NCBI GenBank assembly: GCA_038869735.1
Contig: JAWCQO010000001.1
Span: 106,967 to 170,966 of the forward strand
Length of the DNA: 64,000 nucleotides
Direction: 5' to 3'
Source: Candidatus Anstonellales archaeon
GTDB taxonomy: Archaea > Micrarchaeota > Micrarchaeia > Anstonellales > CG1-02-47-40
Shown in pieces: positions 6,855-15,435 of the stretch. A model generated the notes under the pieces. It searched no databases. It was given only the letters and a program-made list of their open reading frames with translations, and had not been told where the DNA came from. Made by a program: the position numbers and the translations under genes. Each line of letters begins with the position of its first letter. The first letter of the stretch is position 1.

Positions 6855-9390
6855 AGAATACTTTTTTTCCTATTTCATTTGTAACAAAATAAACAAGAAC
6901 CAAAAAAAGTATAATTAAAAGAAGCGTAGGGTTTGGAGGGGAAAACCTGAAAATTTCGGCTGTTATTGGCGTATAGATGAAAGCAAACGTAAGAATTATT
7001 GCAAAAAGCGAAGTGATGATCAATGAAAGGGAAGGTTGGCTTTTCCAGGCAGGGAGTGTTGTGCGGAGGGAGAAGATTATCGTTATCTCTGTGAGAATGG
7101 AGAGTAAGAACCAAGACGTTCTGAACTGTGATACTGGGGTATTAAGGAAAAGCAACATGAGAAGAATTAAGAGAACATCAAAAAATGAGCTAATGAGCCC
7201 AAAAAAGAGCATAAAGCGAAAAATCAATGAGTTATCCCATCTTTGAGGTTTTTTAGTGTATGATGAATCAACATTGTCTGTAGATATTGCAAACATTGGA
7301 ACGTCGGATATGAGATTTGTAAGAAGTATTTGTGAAGGGAGTAAAGGGATGAAAGGAAGAATGACTGACGAAAGGCTAACGGTCAGCATATTTCCAAGAT
7401 TTGCGCTAACCGTATAACGGACATATTTGAAAATGTTTCCAAAGATTTTTCTTCCCTCTTCAACGCCTTCTGAGATTATATCCAAACTTTTTTGTAGGAG
7501 GATTATATGAGATGCCCCCTTTGCTACGTCTGCTGCGGTATCAACGGATATACCAACATCAGCTGCCCGGAGAGCAGGAGCGTCATTTATTCCGTCGCCC
7601 AAAAAACCAACAACATGTCCGTTGGAGCGCAAAGCCTCAACAATTTTTAGTTTCTGATCAGGGGTAACGCGTGCAAAAACGTCATATTTTTCCACAGCCT
7701 CCAAGAGTTCTTTTTCGCTCATCTCTGAAATTTCGCTTCCAAGGATTATTCTGTTGTCTTTTAGTGGAAGACCAATGTCATTGCATAGTTTTCTCGTGAC
7801 ATTTGGGTCGTCACCTGTGAGAATCTTCACTTGGATGTTGAGTTGATTTAAGCGTTTTATCGCATGTGAAGCAGTCGCTTTTGGGGGATTTGAAAAAAGA
7901 ACAAAGCCTATGAATATGAGGTTCTTTTCGTCGTGAAGGGAATAATCGGATTTGGACTCTATCTCGCTATATGCAACTCCTATTGTACTTAACCCATCTT
8001 TTGTATATTGAGAGATTGCGTTCAATACCTCCTCTTTTTTCTTCTCAACTGGGAGGACAGTTGACTTCATCTTGATTCTTGAACAGACGTCTAAGACGGA
8101 TTCCGGCGCTCCTTTTGTTATTATATATTTCTTTGCTCCCTCTTTGACTATCACCGACATTCTTTTTCTTTTGAAATCAAAAGGAATCTCATAGAGCTTT
8201 TCAAATCTGGATATATCTGCACCGGCCTTTTTTCCTTCCTTTTTTATTGCAATATCTATTGGGTTTCCACGAATTCTTGTTGAACCAACCGCTGAGTTAC
8301 AGAGAAGAGCGTATTCAAAGACATCATGATTGTCTTGCATATCAAGGTCAACATACTTGAAGAAGCGAAGTCCCTCTTCAGTAAGAGTCCCTGTTTTATC
8401 AGTACAAAGAACATCCATGTTTCCTAAATCTTCTATTGCTGCCAGCTTTTTTGTAACAACCTTATTTTTTGCAAGTTTTAGGCTACCTACTGAAAGCGCT
8501 ATAGTAATTATTGCTGGAAGCGCTTCTGGAGTTATGCCAACAGCTAAGGCAAGCGCAAAGAGGGCTGAGTCAAGAAGAGGATTTTTCTCTCCATGACCTG
8601 CCAAATAGTTTGTAATAAATACAAAAAGAGTGATTGCAGCCATTAACTTCATAAGCATAAATCCAAACTTTCTTACACTAATCTGAAAATCGGATTCGGG
8701 CACACGCGAAGAAAAGACTGCAGTAGTCTTCCCAAAAAACGTATTATTACCAGTGAATACAACTACGCCTATGGCATAGCCTTCAAGGATCGTTGTTCCC
8801 ATAAAGAGTCCATTTGATATTTCTTGAGGAGTGTTTGATGATGGGGGGGAGGGACGGACGTTTTTTTCAACCGGTCTTGATTCTCCAGTTAAGATACTTT
8901 GGTCTACAATAATGCCTGACCTTGACTCCAAAATACGCAAGTCAGCTGGGACTATGTCTCCAAGACCGACAGAGACGACATCGCCAGGGACAAGCTCGGA
9001 GGAGGATATTTGGAACTTCTTACCTCCTCTTATTACGGTAGCTTTATAGCTGTAATATTTTTTGAGTTCGGACAAAACCTTTTCTGCTTTGTATTCTTGA
9101 AAGAAGCCAAAAACGACGCTTGCAAGGATAAGTAAAAAAATCACAAGAGAATCAAGTAGGTCTCCAAGGAAGATAGATATGAGGCACCCAAAAAGAAGTA
9201 TTAGAATGGGGGGAGTCTTTAGTTGAGATAGCAGGATTTCTTGGCTGTTGCGTCTATCTTTGTCAGGAATTATGTTTGGTCCGTATTTTTCCAGTCTATT
9301 TTTTGCTTCTTTTTCGGAAAGACCGTATGGGGAGCTTGCAAGCTCAGCTAATAGAGCATTCGCCTCTAAAGACCATATGGTTGAGTTCAC
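6817..9390 (-). CDS. mgtA: P-type ATPase, Mg2+-transporting (P3B) type
   Basis: 857 residues with complete P-type architecture: TGES (168-171), phosphorylation motif DKTGT (331-335), TGDDP (525-529) and GDGINDAP (598-605), with about ten membrane helices. The C-terminal half carries DVPM, DNVD and PQRWD, typical of the MgtA/MgtB magnesium importers, whereas SERCA-type Ca or plasma-membrane H+ pumps differ there. It most likely imports Mg2+; other divalent cations are possible. The start is a GTG at 9390, with TATA-like TTTTTATAAC about 20-25 bases upstream, so the transcript may be leaderless. Its 3' end overlaps the convergent surface-protein gene by 38 bases. Confidence 0.88.
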   Translation of the reverse strand: MNSTIWSLEANALLAELASSPYGLSEKEAKNRLEKYGPNIIPDKDRRNSQEILLSQLKTPPILILLFGCLISIFLGDLLDSLVIFLLILASVVFGFFQEYKAEKVLSELKKYYSYKATVIRGGKKFQISSSELVPGDVVSVGLGDIVPADLRILESRSGIIVDQSILTGESRPVEKNVRPSPPSSNTPQEISNGLFMGTTILEGYAIGVVVFTGNNTFFGKTTAVFSSRVPESDFQISVRKFGFMLMKLMAAITLFVFITNYLAGHGEKNPLLDSALFALALAVGITPEALPAIITIALSVGSLKLAKNKVVTKKLAAIEDLGNMDVLCTDKTGTLTEEGLRFFKYVDLDMQDNHDVFEYALLCNSAVGSTRIRGNPIDIAIKKEGKKAGADISRFEKLYEIPFDFKRKRMSVIVKEGAKKYIITKGAPESVLDVCSRIKMKSTVLPVEKKKEEVLNAISQYTKDGLSTIGVAYSEIESKSDYSLHDEKNLIFIGFVLFSNPPKATASHAIKRLNQLNIQVKILTGDDPNVTRKLCNDIGLPLKDNRIILGSEISEMSEKELLEAVEKYDVFARVTPDQKLKIVEALRSNGHVVGFLGDGINDAPALRAADVGISVDTAADVAKGASHIILLQKSLDIISEGVEEGRKIFGNIFKYVRYTVSANLGNMLTVSLSSVILPFIPLLPSQILLTNLISDVPMFAISTDNVDSSYTKKPQRWDNSLIFRFMLFFGLISSFFDVLLILLMLLFLNTPVSQFRTSWFLLSILTEITIIFSLRTTLPAWKSQPSLSLIITSLFAIILTFAFIYTPITAEIFRFSPPNPTLLLIILFLVLVYFVTNEIGKKVFFTFFSNKYNKTE

Positions 9391-9449
9391 AGAGATGGAT
9401 GTTATAAAAAAGGTTAAAAATATATTTGAGTAAGAGTGCTTGAAAATAA

Positions 9450-9458
9450 TTTAAATAT
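9450..9458 (+). promoter_or_regulatory. TATA box of tRNA-Ser
   Basis: TTTAAATAT centred 27 bases before the first base of the tRNA, the standard archaeal spacing. Confidence 0.6.
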
Positions 9459-9480
9459 AGGATGGCATTATTTTTATCAA

Positions 9481-9595
9481 GCTGAGGTCGCATAGCCTGG
9501 TTAGTGCGCTGGATTGCTAATCCAGTGTCGAAAGACGCGCAGGTTCAAAGCAAAAAAATGTATCAAGCTTCGTGGGGAAAATCCTGCCCTCAGCG
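9481..9595 (+). tRNA. tRNA-Ser (GCT) with T-loop intron
   Basis: Acceptor arms GCTGAGG / CCTCAGC pair perfectly. The anticodon stem CTGGA/TCCAG encloses TTGCTAA, anticodon GCT. A long variable arm (class II) fits serine. The T-arm GCAGG ... CCTGC is interrupted: after TTCAAA comes a 32-base insert before the T that completes the loop TTCAAAT. Exact splice sites are ambiguous within the A run; one solution is an intron at 9550-9581. The insert contains the short helix AAGC/GCTT (9548-9551 with 9567-9570), compatible with a bulge-helix-bulge substrate. A T-rich tract follows at 9596-9610 and probably ends transcription. Confidence 0.9.
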
Positions 9596-9663
9596 TTTTT
9601 TATTGTTTTTATAGTTTCTACTTTCTTCGGAAATTAGGAGAGTATTGAGAAGGATTAGAGAAT

Positions 9664-9929
9664 GGGAGGGTCCGGTATTGCCGAACGCACAAGTAGGGGT
9701 TGTTTGGGCCCGTGCTCCGCCTTGGCTCCTCCAAGCACAAATACAAAAATCTTAGGGCTGCTCCTTCCGGCCTGACCCGGTTCGATTTTTGCTTCGCCCT
9801 GCAGGTCAAGACATCTACGCACTAGAGCCCAAGCCGCCTGACTTGGGCGAAAGCGACGCAACCGGATTTTCGGTCCTGCCTTGAGGGGACATGCAGTTAC
9901 AAGGGACCCCTAGCCCCCCGACCTATCCC
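9664..9929 (-). ncRNA. ffs: Signal recognition particle RNA (7S)
   Basis: On the minus strand the hallmark helix 8 sequence GGTCAGGCCGGAAGGAGCAG is present, with the GGAA tetraloop and the asymmetric loop bound by SRP54. The 5' part has the archaeal Alu domain (TCGGGGGGCTAGGGGTCCC followed by TTGTAAC). The ends were placed by pairing GGGAT..GGTC at 9929 with GACCC.TCCC ending at 9664, giving about 266 bases; true ends may differ by a few bases. It is transcribed away from ftsZ2. It targets nascent membrane and secreted proteins with SRP19/SRP54, which are not encoded in this window. Confidence 0.93.
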
Positions 9930-9948
9930 ATAAATTTAGGGATTATTT

Positions 9949-9958
9949 CATTTATAAG
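9949..9958 (-). promoter_or_regulatory. TATA box of SRP RNA
   Basis: On the minus strand CTTATAAATG ends about 20 bases, and is centred about 25 bases, before the predicted 5' end of the SRP RNA. Confidence 0.6.
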
Positions 9959-10010
9959 ATTTCGTTATTATGGCTTTTTCAAATAAACAAAAACAGGATT
10001 ACCCAAAAAG

Positions 10011-10020
10011 TTATATATAA
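10011..10020 (+). promoter_or_regulatory. TATA box of ftsZ2
   Basis: TTATATATAA. With a start site about 25 bases downstream (near 10040), the mRNA would have a short leader containing GGAAGGG before the ATG at 10060. Confidence 0.55.
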
Positions 10021-10059
10021 GAGGTGATTAAGGATGTTTAGGCGTTGATAGGAAGGGTG

Positions 10060-11115
10060 ATGGGAATGCAGGCTGATGAGGGAGAGGGGTTTAAAGGGCA
10101 GGACAAAGTGTATGTAGAAAATGAAAACATCGGCCCAAAGATAATGGTAGTTGGTGTGGGTGGAGCAGGTTGCAATACAATAAATAGAATAATTAGAGGA
10201 GGGGGAGGAGCATACGCTGAGCTTCTTGCTATAAATACCGATAAGGTCCATTTGTCTACAGTCTCAAACGAAGCAAAGAGAATACTTATAGGAAAGGGAG
10301 TAACTAAGGGACTTGGTGCAGGAGGGTTTCCTGAAATAGGAAAGAAATGCGCAATGGTAGCAAAAAAAGAGCTTGAGAACATACTTCAAGGTGTTGATCT
10401 CCTTTTCATTACTGCAGGAATGGGAGGCGGCACAGGAACTGGTGCAGCACCAGTAATTGCTCAAATAGCAAAGGAAGCTGGCGCTATCGTTGTCTCAATG
10501 GTTACTTATCCATTTAATCTGGAGCGATCAAGATTGAAAATAGCGCAAGAAGGAGTAGATGAACTTTGCAAGAGTTCAGATACGTTAGTCTTGATAGATA
10601 ACAATAGATTATTGAATTATGCCCCGAATATCCCGATTGAGAAGGCTTTTGAACTTGTAGACGAGATTACTTCAAAAGCAGTTAAAGGGATTGTAGAGAC
10701 GATATCTGTGCCTTCACTTATAAATCTGGATTTTGCTGACGTCAGGTCAGTGATGAATGAAGGCGGAGTTTCTATGATTGCTGTTGGTGAGGCTTCGGGA
10801 GTGGATAGAGTAAATACAATTGCAGAAAACACTCTAAAGCATAGATTACTAGATGTTGATTATGAAGGCGCTAAGGGGGTGCTGCTTCACATAACTGGTG
10901 GACAGGACCTTACTCTTGGTGATGCAACAGCTGTTGGAGAGAGGTTTACTGAGATGGTTGACAAAAGTGCCAATGTAACTTTGGGAGCAAGAATTGACCC
11001 CGCAATGCGAGATAGAATTGAAGTAATCGCAATCTTTACCGGAGTAAAATCAGAAAGCCTGATGGGTAAAAAGAACGACGAAGGAGAAGGAAGAATCGAA
11101 GATCTGTTATTTTAG
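10060..11115 (+). CDS. ftsZ2: Cell-division tubulin homologue FtsZ2
   Basis: 351 residues from the ATG at 10060. The tubulin signature GGGTGTG is at 122-128, with GVGGAGCNT for nucleotide binding near the N terminus and the T7-loop sequence NLDFADVRSVM. NNRLL.Y.PN.PI and the MV.YPF segment match archaeal FtsZ2 better than FtsZ1; the second FtsZ in this window is the FtsZ1 type. FtsZ2 drives ring constriction in haloarchaea. A TTG at 10045 and GTG at 10057 are in frame upstream, but GGAAGGG favours 10057/10060. The gene is monocistronic and ends at a clear stem-loop. Confidence 0.95.
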   Translation: MGMQADEGEGFKGQDKVYVENENIGPKIMVVGVGGAGCNTINRIIRGGGGAYAELLAINTDKVHLSTVSNEAKRILIGKGVTKGLGAGGFPEIGKKCAMVAKKELENILQGVDLLFITAGMGGGTGTGAAPVIAQIAKEAGAIVVSMVTYPFNLERSRLKIAQEGVDELCKSSDTLVLIDNNRLLNYAPNIPIEKAFELVDEITSKAVKGIVETISVPSLINLDFADVRSVMNEGGVSMIAVGEASGVDRVNTIAENTLKHRLLDVDYEGAKGVLLHITGGQDLTLGDATAVGERFTEMVDKSANVTLGARIDPAMRDRIEVIAIFTGVKSESLMGKKNDEGEGRIEDLLF

Positions 11116-11119
11116 AAGT

Positions 11120-11172
11120 CCAGATAAGAGTGTAAGGAGCTAGCTTTCCGTTTATCTGGGCATTTTTATTTG
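11120..11172 (+). terminator. Stem-loop terminator after ftsZ2
   Basis: CCAGATAA (11120-11127) pairs with TTATCTGG (11152-11159), followed by GCATTTTTATTT. It lies 5 bases after the ftsZ2 stop, between convergent genes. Confidence 0.6.
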
Positions 11173-11186
11173 GGAAGGAAGAGCTT

Positions 11187-12404
11187 TTAGTGATTTCCCG
11201 AGCCGATGAATTCTTGGAGTGCTACTGTTCCGTAGGCTCCCTTTTGTAGTGAGAACCTGAAGAGTCCACTCTCTCTTACAAATGAGAAGTCCACCATAGG
11301 CGCAAGAGCAGACCTATAAGCGCCTTTTACTGAAAGAGCTGGGAACTTTTTAATTTTGAAAAGTGAGAGAGTTATTCCTTCCTCTTCTAAAAGCTTCTTT
11401 TCTATCTCAGTTAGTTCGCTTTCTTTTGTTTCGTATCCTAGCAGTTTGCAGACCAAAAAAGAGTTATTCTGCGACCCATCTTTTTTGATTGAGAGGTCTG
11501 GAAAGCCTAACTTTCCTCTTCCGCAGTAGAATTCCCCTTCTCTTGCAACAAAATCTCTCGTATGGACACGTACTTCAAGAGCCTTGTTGAATAAGTAAGA
11601 TTGATAGGCATGAAGGAACATAATTGATAGTGCCCGAGGGAGTCGCTGGACGGCTCCTACAAAGTCATTCGGGTATTTTGTTAGATGGTGTAGCATAAGT
11701 CTCTCATACTTGAGGTGAGAGGGAAAATTTTTTAGTGCTAAGTTAAAATCGTGGGTTTCTGCCAATTCTTTTCTTGCTTGTACTGCCTGCGGGTCTTTCT
11801 CGTTGCTTGAATCGGAGAGGTAGCTCATGATTGCTTCTTTAAATTTCTCTTGAAGAAGTAATTTTCCAATTTTATGCGTATTTGATCTAAGTGAGCCAAA
11901 CCTCTGAGAACCAAAGTAATTAGGGAACAAAAGTCTGGTTTCACTTGCGATTTCTTTTATTGCCTCCTCCTTGCCTGAGGTTTGAGGAATGAGAGCTGTA
12001 AACCTGTTTCCCAACAGTTCGCCCATTCTTACCGGTTCTTCGCAAGCCCATGAACCATTTATCTGAATATCCTGGATTTTGAGTGACAGGAGTTTTTCTG
12101 GCTCTATAGCAAATACGCTACAAAGTTGCGTTGTGGTGGCGTTTTTATCTTTTATTCCTGCGTGAGAGAAGCGCTTGTGAGTTATATGAAGTGCTTTTGC
12201 AATCGCAAGCTCGGCTTGTATTGTACTCCAACCTGATTTTTGGAGGACAAAGTGTGCAAACTTCCCATCGGAGGAAGATTTTTCAATCTTTTTTCCTACT
12301 TCAAGCACTTCACAAGTAGGGGTTATCTCCTCGACAACGAAAGTTTGAGGAGTGGGGAAGAATGGAATATTTAGAGAGGGGAGACTTGCAAGGCGACGCA
12401 TCAT
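11187..12404 (-). CDS. truD: tRNA pseudouridine synthase TruD
   Basis: 405 residues of the TruD/Pus7 family, which makes pseudouridine-13 in tRNA. The catalytic motif is GIKDKNATTTQ with Asp86. NYFGSQRFGS is the conserved signature after it, and the central TRUD insertion domain follows. The C terminus shows the usual LP..S....YR. Archaeal Pus7 proteins can also modify position 35 of tRNA-Tyr. Two adjacent ATGs (12404, 12401) can start it. Divergent from topA with a 54-base AT-rich gap that must hold both promoters. Confidence 0.95.
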   Translation of the reverse strand: MMRRLASLPSLNIPFFPTPQTFVVEEITPTCEVLEVGKKIEKSSSDGKFAHFVLQKSGWSTIQAELAIAKALHITHKRFSHAGIKDKNATTTQLCSVFAIEPEKLLSLKIQDIQINGSWACEEPVRMGELLGNRFTALIPQTSGKEEAIKEIASETRLLFPNYFGSQRFGSLRSNTHKIGKLLLQEKFKEAIMSYLSDSSNEKDPQAVQARKELAETHDFNLALKNFPSHLKYERLMLHHLTKYPNDFVGAVQRLPRALSIMFLHAYQSYLFNKALEVRVHTRDFVAREGEFYCGRGKLGFPDLSIKKDGSQNNSFLVCKLLGYETKESELTEIEKKLLEEEGITLSLFKIKKFPALSVKGAYRSALAPMVDFSFVRESGLFRFSLQKGAYGTVALQEFIGSGNH

Positions 12405-12458
12405 GGGTTATTTTAAACATTATTAATAAATAAAGAGAGGGTTTGAGGGAAATGAAGT

Positions 12459-14501
12459 ATGCAGCTTATTGTTTGCGAAAAGCCAAGAGTAGCACAGAAG
12501 ATAGCCTCTGCGCTTGCTGAAGGAGAGATTAGAATAGGAAAGTTTAGGAAGGTCAAATATTATATCTTAAAGCGAGAGGGGCAAGAGATTTGTGTTGCAC
12601 CTGCAGTTGGGCACGTCTATTCTCTTGACCAAAAATCAGGAGAAAAGAATAGCTATCCTGTTTTTGATGTAGATTGGAGAAAAGCTTATGAGGTTGAAAA
12701 AGAAGCTCATTACACAAAAGATTATATTGAACTTCTTGAGGAGCTGGGAAAAAAGGCAGATGAGATAATAATAGCTTGTGACTATGACATAGAAGGAAGT
12801 CTTATAGGGTATAATGTACTTCGCTTTGCCTGTGGACGAAGCGAAGGAGCGCGAATGAAGTTTTCGACTCTCACCTCTGAAGAGCTAATTGAAGCTTATG
12901 AAAAACGCACAGGGGTAGATGTTCTTAATGCCAAATCTGGTGAGGCACGGCATATCTTGGATTGGATATGGGGGATAAATTTAAGCCGCGCCTTGATGGA
13001 GGCTATAAGAAAAAGAGGAAGCTTCAAGATCATGAGCATAGGACGTGTACAGGGTCCCGCTCTCTCAATCCTTGCAAAAAGGGAGAAAGAGATATTACAA
13101 TTTAAGCCTACACCTTACTGGGAGGTATTATTTGAAGCAAAAGGAGTTACATTTACTCACGAAAAGGAAAGATTTGAAAAAAGAGAGGAAGCAAAAAAGG
13201 CGTATGAAACAACAAGTAAAGAAGGAAGAGTTATAAAAATAGAAAAGAAAGAGTATTTACAACCTGCGCCGTCTCCTTTTGATTTAACAAGCTTGCAGAT
13301 TGAGGCTCATGCCTGTCTCGGTATTGACCCAAAACGAACACTTGATATAGCTCAGAGGCTGTATGAGGCGTCTCTTATCTCCTATCCGCGCACAAGTTCC
13401 CAAAAACTTCCCTTACAGCTCAGGTTGCCGCTTATAATACAACGGCTATCTCAAAATCCCAAATATTCCGAACACGCTAGGGCGTTAATTGCAAATAAAA
13501 GATTTACGCCAAAGGAGGGAAAAAAGGAGGATGCGGCCCACCCAGCTATCCACCCTACCGGCATTATTAGCAAATTGGAGGGTACAGAAGAAAAACTCTA
13601 TGACCTTATAGTAAGGCGTTTTCTTTCTACTTTTGCCGAACCTGCACGAAGGGAAAGCCAAAAAATAATAATTGAAGCCGGCAGTCAGAGGTATAGGACT
13701 TCTGGAAACAGAACTTTGTTTGAAGGATGGTTTGAGATTTACAAGCCTTACTTGAGAATGGAAGAAGTAAGCTTACCCTCTTTTGCAGAAGGCGAAATAG
13801 TTAAGGTAGAAGGACTTAGAATCGTGGAAAAAAGGACTAAGCCTCCAAAGAGATACACGCCTGCATCCATAATAGCAGAGCTTGAGAGGATGGGGCTTGG
13901 CACAAAGGGCACGAGAGCTGTGATTATAGACACTCTATTTAAAAGAGGGTATATCCACGGAAAACAGATAAGGGTAACCCCATTTGGAATGTCAGTTTAT
14001 GAAACCCTCTCTGAGAATGTTCCTGAAATAATGGATGAGGGGATGACAAGAAAACTTGAATATGAAATGGAGAGGATACAGAATGGGGAAATTCAAGAAG
14101 AGATAGTAATCGAAAATGGAAAAAGGCTGTTGGAAGAAGCAATAGTTCATCTAAACTCCCTTCAAAATGAAGTAGGCAAGGCTTTGTCAGAGGGGTTAGT
14201 TGAAAAGAAGGCTGCAGATTCTATTTTAGGAAAATGTAGATGCGGGCATGATATTAAAGAAATAACATCAAAATCAAACAAAAGATTCGCAGGTTGCTCC
14301 AATTATCCAAACTGCAGTATAACTTACCCGCTTCCCCAAGAAGGTAAAATTGAACCACTTGGAAGTGTATGCGAAACTTGTGGGACTCCTCAAATAAAGG
14401 TTAGTAGAAAACGAAGGAAGGCATTTATTATGTGCCTAGACCCAAACTGTGCCACAAAGGAGGGATGGGGGGAGTGGAAGAGCAAGAAAAAAGAGGGATA
14501 A
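12459..14501 (+). CDS. topA: DNA topoisomerase I (type IA)
   Basis: 680 residues. The N-terminal TOPRIM domain has the acidic triad in ACDYDIEG (Asp108, Asp110, Glu112); the active-site tyrosine is Tyr309 in SLISYPRTSS. The type IA core is complete (GRVQGP at 195-200, HPAIHPTG, EMGLGT-like RMGLGTKGTRA). The C terminus has two zinc-finger-like modules, CRCG...C...C and CETCG...C...C. It relaxes negative supercoils by single-strand passage. No reverse-gyrase helicase domain is fused, so nothing here suggests hyperthermophily. Confidence 0.96.
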   Translation: MQLIVCEKPRVAQKIASALAEGEIRIGKFRKVKYYILKREGQEICVAPAVGHVYSLDQKSGEKNSYPVFDVDWRKAYEVEKEAHYTKDYIELLEELGKKADEIIIACDYDIEGSLIGYNVLRFACGRSEGARMKFSTLTSEELIEAYEKRTGVDVLNAKSGEARHILDWIWGINLSRALMEAIRKRGSFKIMSIGRVQGPALSILAKREKEILQFKPTPYWEVLFEAKGVTFTHEKERFEKREEAKKAYETTSKEGRVIKIEKKEYLQPAPSPFDLTSLQIEAHACLGIDPKRTLDIAQRLYEASLISYPRTSSQKLPLQLRLPLIIQRLSQNPKYSEHARALIANKRFTPKEGKKEDAAHPAIHPTGIISKLEGTEEKLYDLIVRRFLSTFAEPARRESQKIIIEAGSQRYRTSGNRTLFEGWFEIYKPYLRMEEVSLPSFAEGEIVKVEGLRIVEKRTKPPKRYTPASIIAELERMGLGTKGTRAVIIDTLFKRGYIHGKQIRVTPFGMSVYETLSENVPEIMDEGMTRKLEYEMERIQNGEIQEEIVIENGKRLLEEAIVHLNSLQNEVGKALSEGLVEKKAADSILGKCRCGHDIKEITSKSNKRFAGCSNYPNCSITYPLPQEGKIEPLGSVCETCGTPQIKVSRKRRKAFIMCLDPNCATKEGWGEWKSKKKEG

Positions 14502-14547
14502 AAGTTAAAAAAGAGAAGCTCCAAACTACTCCGTAAGGCGATGTAAC

Positions 14548-15204
14548 ATGAGGATAGGCACTCTTGTGATTTTCTTATTTTTGTTTGGAGTGTTTTATCC
14601 CCAGATAACTCCTGGTTCGTGTAGTGATGGAACGCCGTATGGGAAATGTTCTAATGTTACTGCAGGTAAGTTTTGTACTGGGTTAATAACTAATCCAACA
14701 CTTCAGGATAACGCAATACGGTGCAAGTGTAGCTCTGTGCCAGGATACACTACGGACCCGTCTAACCCTGATAGATGCATAGCTCTTCAGGCCGGATGTG
14801 CAAACAACAATCCCCCATGTAAGGAATATGAGGAATGTATAAACAACAAGTGTGAGAAAAAGAAAGGATGCCAATATGGCAATCCGCCGTGTCCTCCGAC
14901 ACAGGAATGTGTAGATAACCAGTGTGTAATTAAAAGCGGTTGTCTTTTCAACAACCCCCCATGTCCGTTAGGACAAGTTTGCAATGCAGTTACCAATACA
15001 TGCATCTCGGCATTGGAAATAGAAACGGCCCAACCTTCGCAATCACCTTCTGCTTCTCCGCCAACCAAAACTGAAGCACCTGAGACAGAGGAGGAGGGAC
15101 CACCTGAGCTTATTACTTATGAACCAAGAAAAGTAGGATTGTGTTGTGCAAGTGCCCTTGCCATTTTGGCAGTTGGGTTTATGGTTATTGTAAAGAAGAG
15201 TTAG
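14548..15204 (+). CDS. Small Cys-rich surface protein with C-terminal anchor
   Basis: 218 residues: signal peptide (about 1-22), an EGF-like Cys-rich part, then three tandem repeats of the pattern GC....NPPC.....C..N.C (about residues 88-155), a Pro/Ser/Thr/Glu-rich stalk, and a C-terminal membrane helix ending KKS. The repeats would be extracellular and disulfide-rich. Similar Cys modules occur in the surface protein at 4557 and in the giant protein at 58256. No enzymatic motif. It follows topA by 46 bases and may share its transcript, though a functional link is not evident. Confidence 0.8.
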   Translation: MRIGTLVIFLFLFGVFYPQITPGSCSDGTPYGKCSNVTAGKFCTGLITNPTLQDNAIRCKCSSVPGYTTDPSNPDRCIALQAGCANNNPPCKEYEECINNKCEKKKGCQYGNPPCPPTQECVDNQCVIKSGCLFNNPPCPLGQVCNAVTNTCISALEIETAQPSQSPSASPPTKTEAPETEEEGPPELITYEPRKVGLCCASALAILAVGFMVIVKKS

Positions 15205-15255
15205 ATTTTTTGCTTTAAAGTTGTTTACTTTAAAATTGATTTGTTTATCTTAATT

Positions 15256-15264
15256 ATTTATAAT
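15256..15264 (+). promoter_or_regulatory. TATA box of tRNA-His
   Basis: ATTTATAAT, about 27 bases before the G(-1) of tRNA-His. Confidence 0.55.
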
Positions 15265-15287
15265 AGCTAAGCTACAATTATTTTTGT

Positions 15288-15394
15288 GGCCACGGTGGTG
15301 TAGCTAGGCAGCACAGGGGACTGTGGATCCCCGGGCCCGAGTTCAAACTAACGCCAATTAACGGCGCTATAAAGAACAAATCTCGGCTGTGGCC
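15288..15394 (+). tRNA. tRNA-His (GTG) with T-loop intron and encoded G-1
   Basis: GCCACGG pairs with CTGTGGC; an extra G at 15288 opposite C at 15394 gives the G(-1):C73 identity pair of histidine tRNA. The anticodon stem GGGGA/TCCCC encloses CTGTGGA, anticodon GTG. The T-stem CCGAG/CTCGG is split: TTCAAA is followed by about 33 extra bases before the closing T at 15381. The insert folds as CGCC (15352-15355) with GGCG (15363-15366). Exact splice points are ambiguous by up to three bases because of flanking A runs. Confidence 0.9.
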
Positions 15395-15435
15395 CATTTG
15401 TTTTATATAAGAAGATGAAATAGGAGCGTATCCGG

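Noticed and set aside
9618..9861. Small ORFs on the minus strand at 9.6-9.9 kb
   Set aside because: They lie largely in the SRP RNA, which has clear conserved structure.
10034..10048. Four-codon ORF (ATG TTT AGG CGT TGA) with GAGGTGA upstream, before ftsZ2
   Set aside because: The TATA box at 10011 predicts transcription start near 10040, after its ATG, so it is probably not transcribed.
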